The notes under the pieces were generated by a model. That model searched no databases. It saw nothing but the letters and a program-made list of their open reading frames with translations, and was not told where the DNA came from. Positions 62,801 to 64,000 of a stretch of 64,000 nt of DNA are shown here, piece by piece. Origin of the DNA: Antedon mediterranea. Taxonomy: Eukaryota > Echinodermata > Crinoidea > Comatulida > Antedonidae. The position numbers were made by a program, and so were the translations under genes. Within the stretch, counting starts at the first letter, position 1; each line of letters starts with the position of its first letter. The stretch is from NCBI RefSeq assembly GCF_964355755.1, contig NC_092670.1, forward strand, positions 769,001 through 833,000, written 5' to 3'.

Positions 62801-63978
62801 AGCTTCGGCTGGATGGACCAATCTCGTCGTAAAATATTGTTACAACAAAAATAAAATAAAATATTATCTCAAAGTACGCACAATCCAAAATTAATAAAAA
62901 TATATTTGATCAGTTTAAATACTGTGGTGAATTCCGATTTAATGTGTTGATAGTTATTGATTAAAACAAATTATTGATAACATTATGATGTGATATTTAC
63001 ATCCGGGGTTTTGAAAGATACATTTTGTTGGTATCACGTTTTTAGAGAAGTATACATTCCCTCTTTAATTACCCAATTATCATATGATGAATTTCTATCA
63101 TTTAACTACAATACTAAATTTGATTAATAATAATCACTTTAGAGAGATTCGATTGTAGACACATTTGCTGTTTATTTTGTGCTAAAAATAGAAATTACCG
63201 GAAAGTGAAAAACCAATAAATCGCAATATCATTTGAGTTGTCGTTGTCGATAAGCATTAGTTCGTCCCCAACAAATAGTTCAATATGGTTCAAAAGTCAC
63301 CACTCTGATAATGATCAGTATGTACGCAGCTAAATTTCCAAACAGTACTACTAGTAAAAAGTGTGTAAATCATATTTATTCTTGCAGATTTTGGCGAGAG
63401 TAAGAAAATTATCAGATGTAAGTGATCTCGCATCTAGATTTCATTCAAGCAATATCAAGCCACGTAAACTGTCCGTAGAAGAGGTTTACGGAAGTGACGA
63501 CAGTGATTGCGTCATGTCACCTACACTCGGTGACGGTAAATGGGATTCAGATTATTTCTCTGCGGACCACAACGAAAACACAGACCCAATTAATAGGAAC
63601 ATATCGTGCGCAACGACAGACGCAGATGAACAACGCAAACCAAACTACGCAACACCTCTACCGCCAATCGATACCAATTTTCTGTTCAGCGCACCGCTTT
63701 CACCGGATGAGGGCTGCATCACGTCACCAACCAGCACGTATTCATCATCCTCATCAGACGGATATGGTACCAACCAAAGCAATCTACCACACACCGGTAC
63801 CAATAACAATTCAGCTGTCACCCTTAAAATGGGAAAGTTCTCACTTTTGAGGAAATATAGAAACTCATTGGAAGCCGAAAATAGGGTTACGGTGACGAAT
63901 GTTACCGTCGGAGACATTACGGTGGCAATCAAGGAGAGCGTATCAAGTGACGGGTTCTTTAGGGATATGGAAGATTGA
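50833..63978 (+). CDS. Polycomb chromobox protein CBX-B, complete, 5 exons, altered aromatic cage
   Basis: A second Polycomb CBX protein, expected in PRC1. Exons: 50833-50901, 53249-53292, 56063-56128, 60031-60091, 63388-63978; 831 nt, 276 aa. Exon 1 gives MELPSLGEQVFVADYIQKRR and IRG, the same 23-codon length as human CBX7 exon 1. In the chromodomain (about 9-60) F11 and W32 are kept, but residue 35 is Cys (VKWKGC) where Polycomb CBX proteins have Trp. A basic RRGRKPK motif (70-76) resembles the KRGPKPK element of CBX4/6/8. Residues 95-240 are Ser/Thr/Asn/Pro-rich and unrecognised. The Pc box (247-273: VTVTNVTVGDITVAIKE, DGFF) ends three residues before the stop, as in short CBX proteins. 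Intron phases 0, 2, 2, 0 equal those of CBX-A. Introns are 2.3-3.9 kb and hold only repeats. All donors are GT. Confidence 0.92.
50902..53248. other. CBX-B intron 1 contents
   Basis: Holds MITE family A copy 5 and a run of 13 G (52946-52958). The G-rich region 52850-53040 contains gtgggg and gaggggg words. A 19-codon frame at 52515 looks incidental. Nothing else is recognised. Confidence 0.5.
51900..52042. mobile_element. MITE family A, copy 5 (CBX-B intron 1)
   Basis: It begins taaagctttttctacactat and ends tttgtagacagctt. Inside are gtgatgtgcccaaatatgg and an inverted atatgggcacatcatca. It is diverged at both ends. Confidence 0.8.
53664..53732. repeat. 23-bp tandem repeat, 3 copies (CBX-B intron 2)
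   Basis: The unit, opening ggtgataccatggaggtatc, occurs at 53664, 53687 and 53710, with a partial fourth. Its core ataccatggaggtat is itself nearly palindromic. Confidence 0.95.
54931..55055. repeat. 25-bp tandem repeat, 5 copies (CBX-B intron 2)
   Basis: The unit, opening acattgcagtatattgacac, starts at 54931, 54956, 54981, 55006 and 55031 with a few substitutions. Confidence 0.95.
56129..60030. other. CBX-B intron 3 contents
   Basis: No exon or clear repeat is recognised in 3.9 kb. TGACGTCA occurs at 57050 and 58458. Overlapping minus-strand open frames at 57856-58220 look partly protein-like but match no family I know. Confidence 0.45.
61861..62173. mobile_element. MITE family C, copy 2, with internal tandem array (CBX-B intron 4)
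   Basis: The ends aagcttgattcc and ggaaacaagc are inverted, and inner words gacgcaacg and ccttgcgttgcatct match copy 49972-50117. From 61878 the 19-bp unit gacgcaacgtaatgacgta repeats five times, with changes in later copies. A block including gacgcaatgcaa and ttgaccaatgacaag is also repeated (about 61970-62000 and 62052-62088). Confidence 0.78.
61878..61972. repeat. 19-bp tandem repeat, 5 copies inside the MITE
   Basis: Copies start at 61878, 61897, 61916, 61935 and 61954. The first three are identical. Confidence 0.93.
62783..62865 (+). mobile_element. LINE-like 3' end fragment, copy 2 (CBX-B intron 4)
   Basis: agggtccctaatgatcagc and ggctggatgga recur as at 48510-48597, followed by an A-rich tail with aaaataaaataaaat. 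Confidence 0.5.
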
Positions 63979-64000
63979 GCGAGGAAAAAGAGGAAGCAAA

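Larger units (their letters stand above)
60092..63387. other. CBX-B intron 4 contents
   Basis: Holds MITE family C copy 2 with an inner 19-bp array (61861-62173) and a LINE-like 3' end (62783-62865). No other exon is recognised. Confidence 0.5.

Overview
The window is animal genomic DNA. It has spliced genes with GT-AG introns, roughly two thirds A+T by eye, and long repeat-rich intergenic stretches. Gene content fits a deuterostome invertebrate, most probably an echinoderm or other ambulacrarian; the species cannot be fixed from sequence alone. Four protein-coding genes are supported.

Left end (1-13 kb): a minus-strand gene whose first coding exon (727-1130) encodes a RING finger that matches BFAR (bifunctional apoptosis regulator). 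Its remaining exons lie off the left edge. About 0.7 kb upstream, head to head, is a complete plus-strand PARN gene (poly(A)-specific ribonuclease). I rebuilt it as 19 exons (2234-12930) giving a 684-residue protein in which every intron phase closes. BFAR and PARN are also head-to-head neighbours in human 16p13.12, so this looks like an old shared promoter. PARN intron 1 carries a 2.56-kb DNA transposon with 0.5-kb inverted ends, a broken transposase and a nested tRNA-derived SINE. Other introns hold a second SINE, MITEs and minisatellites.

Middle (13-28 kb and 29.7-50.8 kb): no convincing gene. These stretches hold MITE families, foldback elements, perfect palindromes, a LINE 3' fragment and minisatellites. 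They also hold a 2.4-kb array of about 87 near-identical 27/30-bp units (44805-47233).

Right half: two Polycomb-type chromobox (CBX) genes in tandem on the plus strand. CBX-A (28220-29712, 314 aa) is compact and has AT-hook-like basic motifs as in CBX2. CBX-B (50833-63978, 276 aa) is spread over 13 kb. Both have an N-terminal chromodomain, a basic segment and a C-terminal Pc box, and their four introns sit at the same positions and phases, so they are ancient duplicates. CBX-B carries Cys where the chromodomain aromatic cage normally has its second Trp. Both genes are expected to act in PRC1: the chromodomain reads methylated H3K27 and the Pc box binds RING1.

Across the window two palindromic octamers, TAGGCCTA (about 29 dispersed copies plus one in nearly every satellite unit) and TGACGTCA (12 copies), are far more common than base composition predicts.
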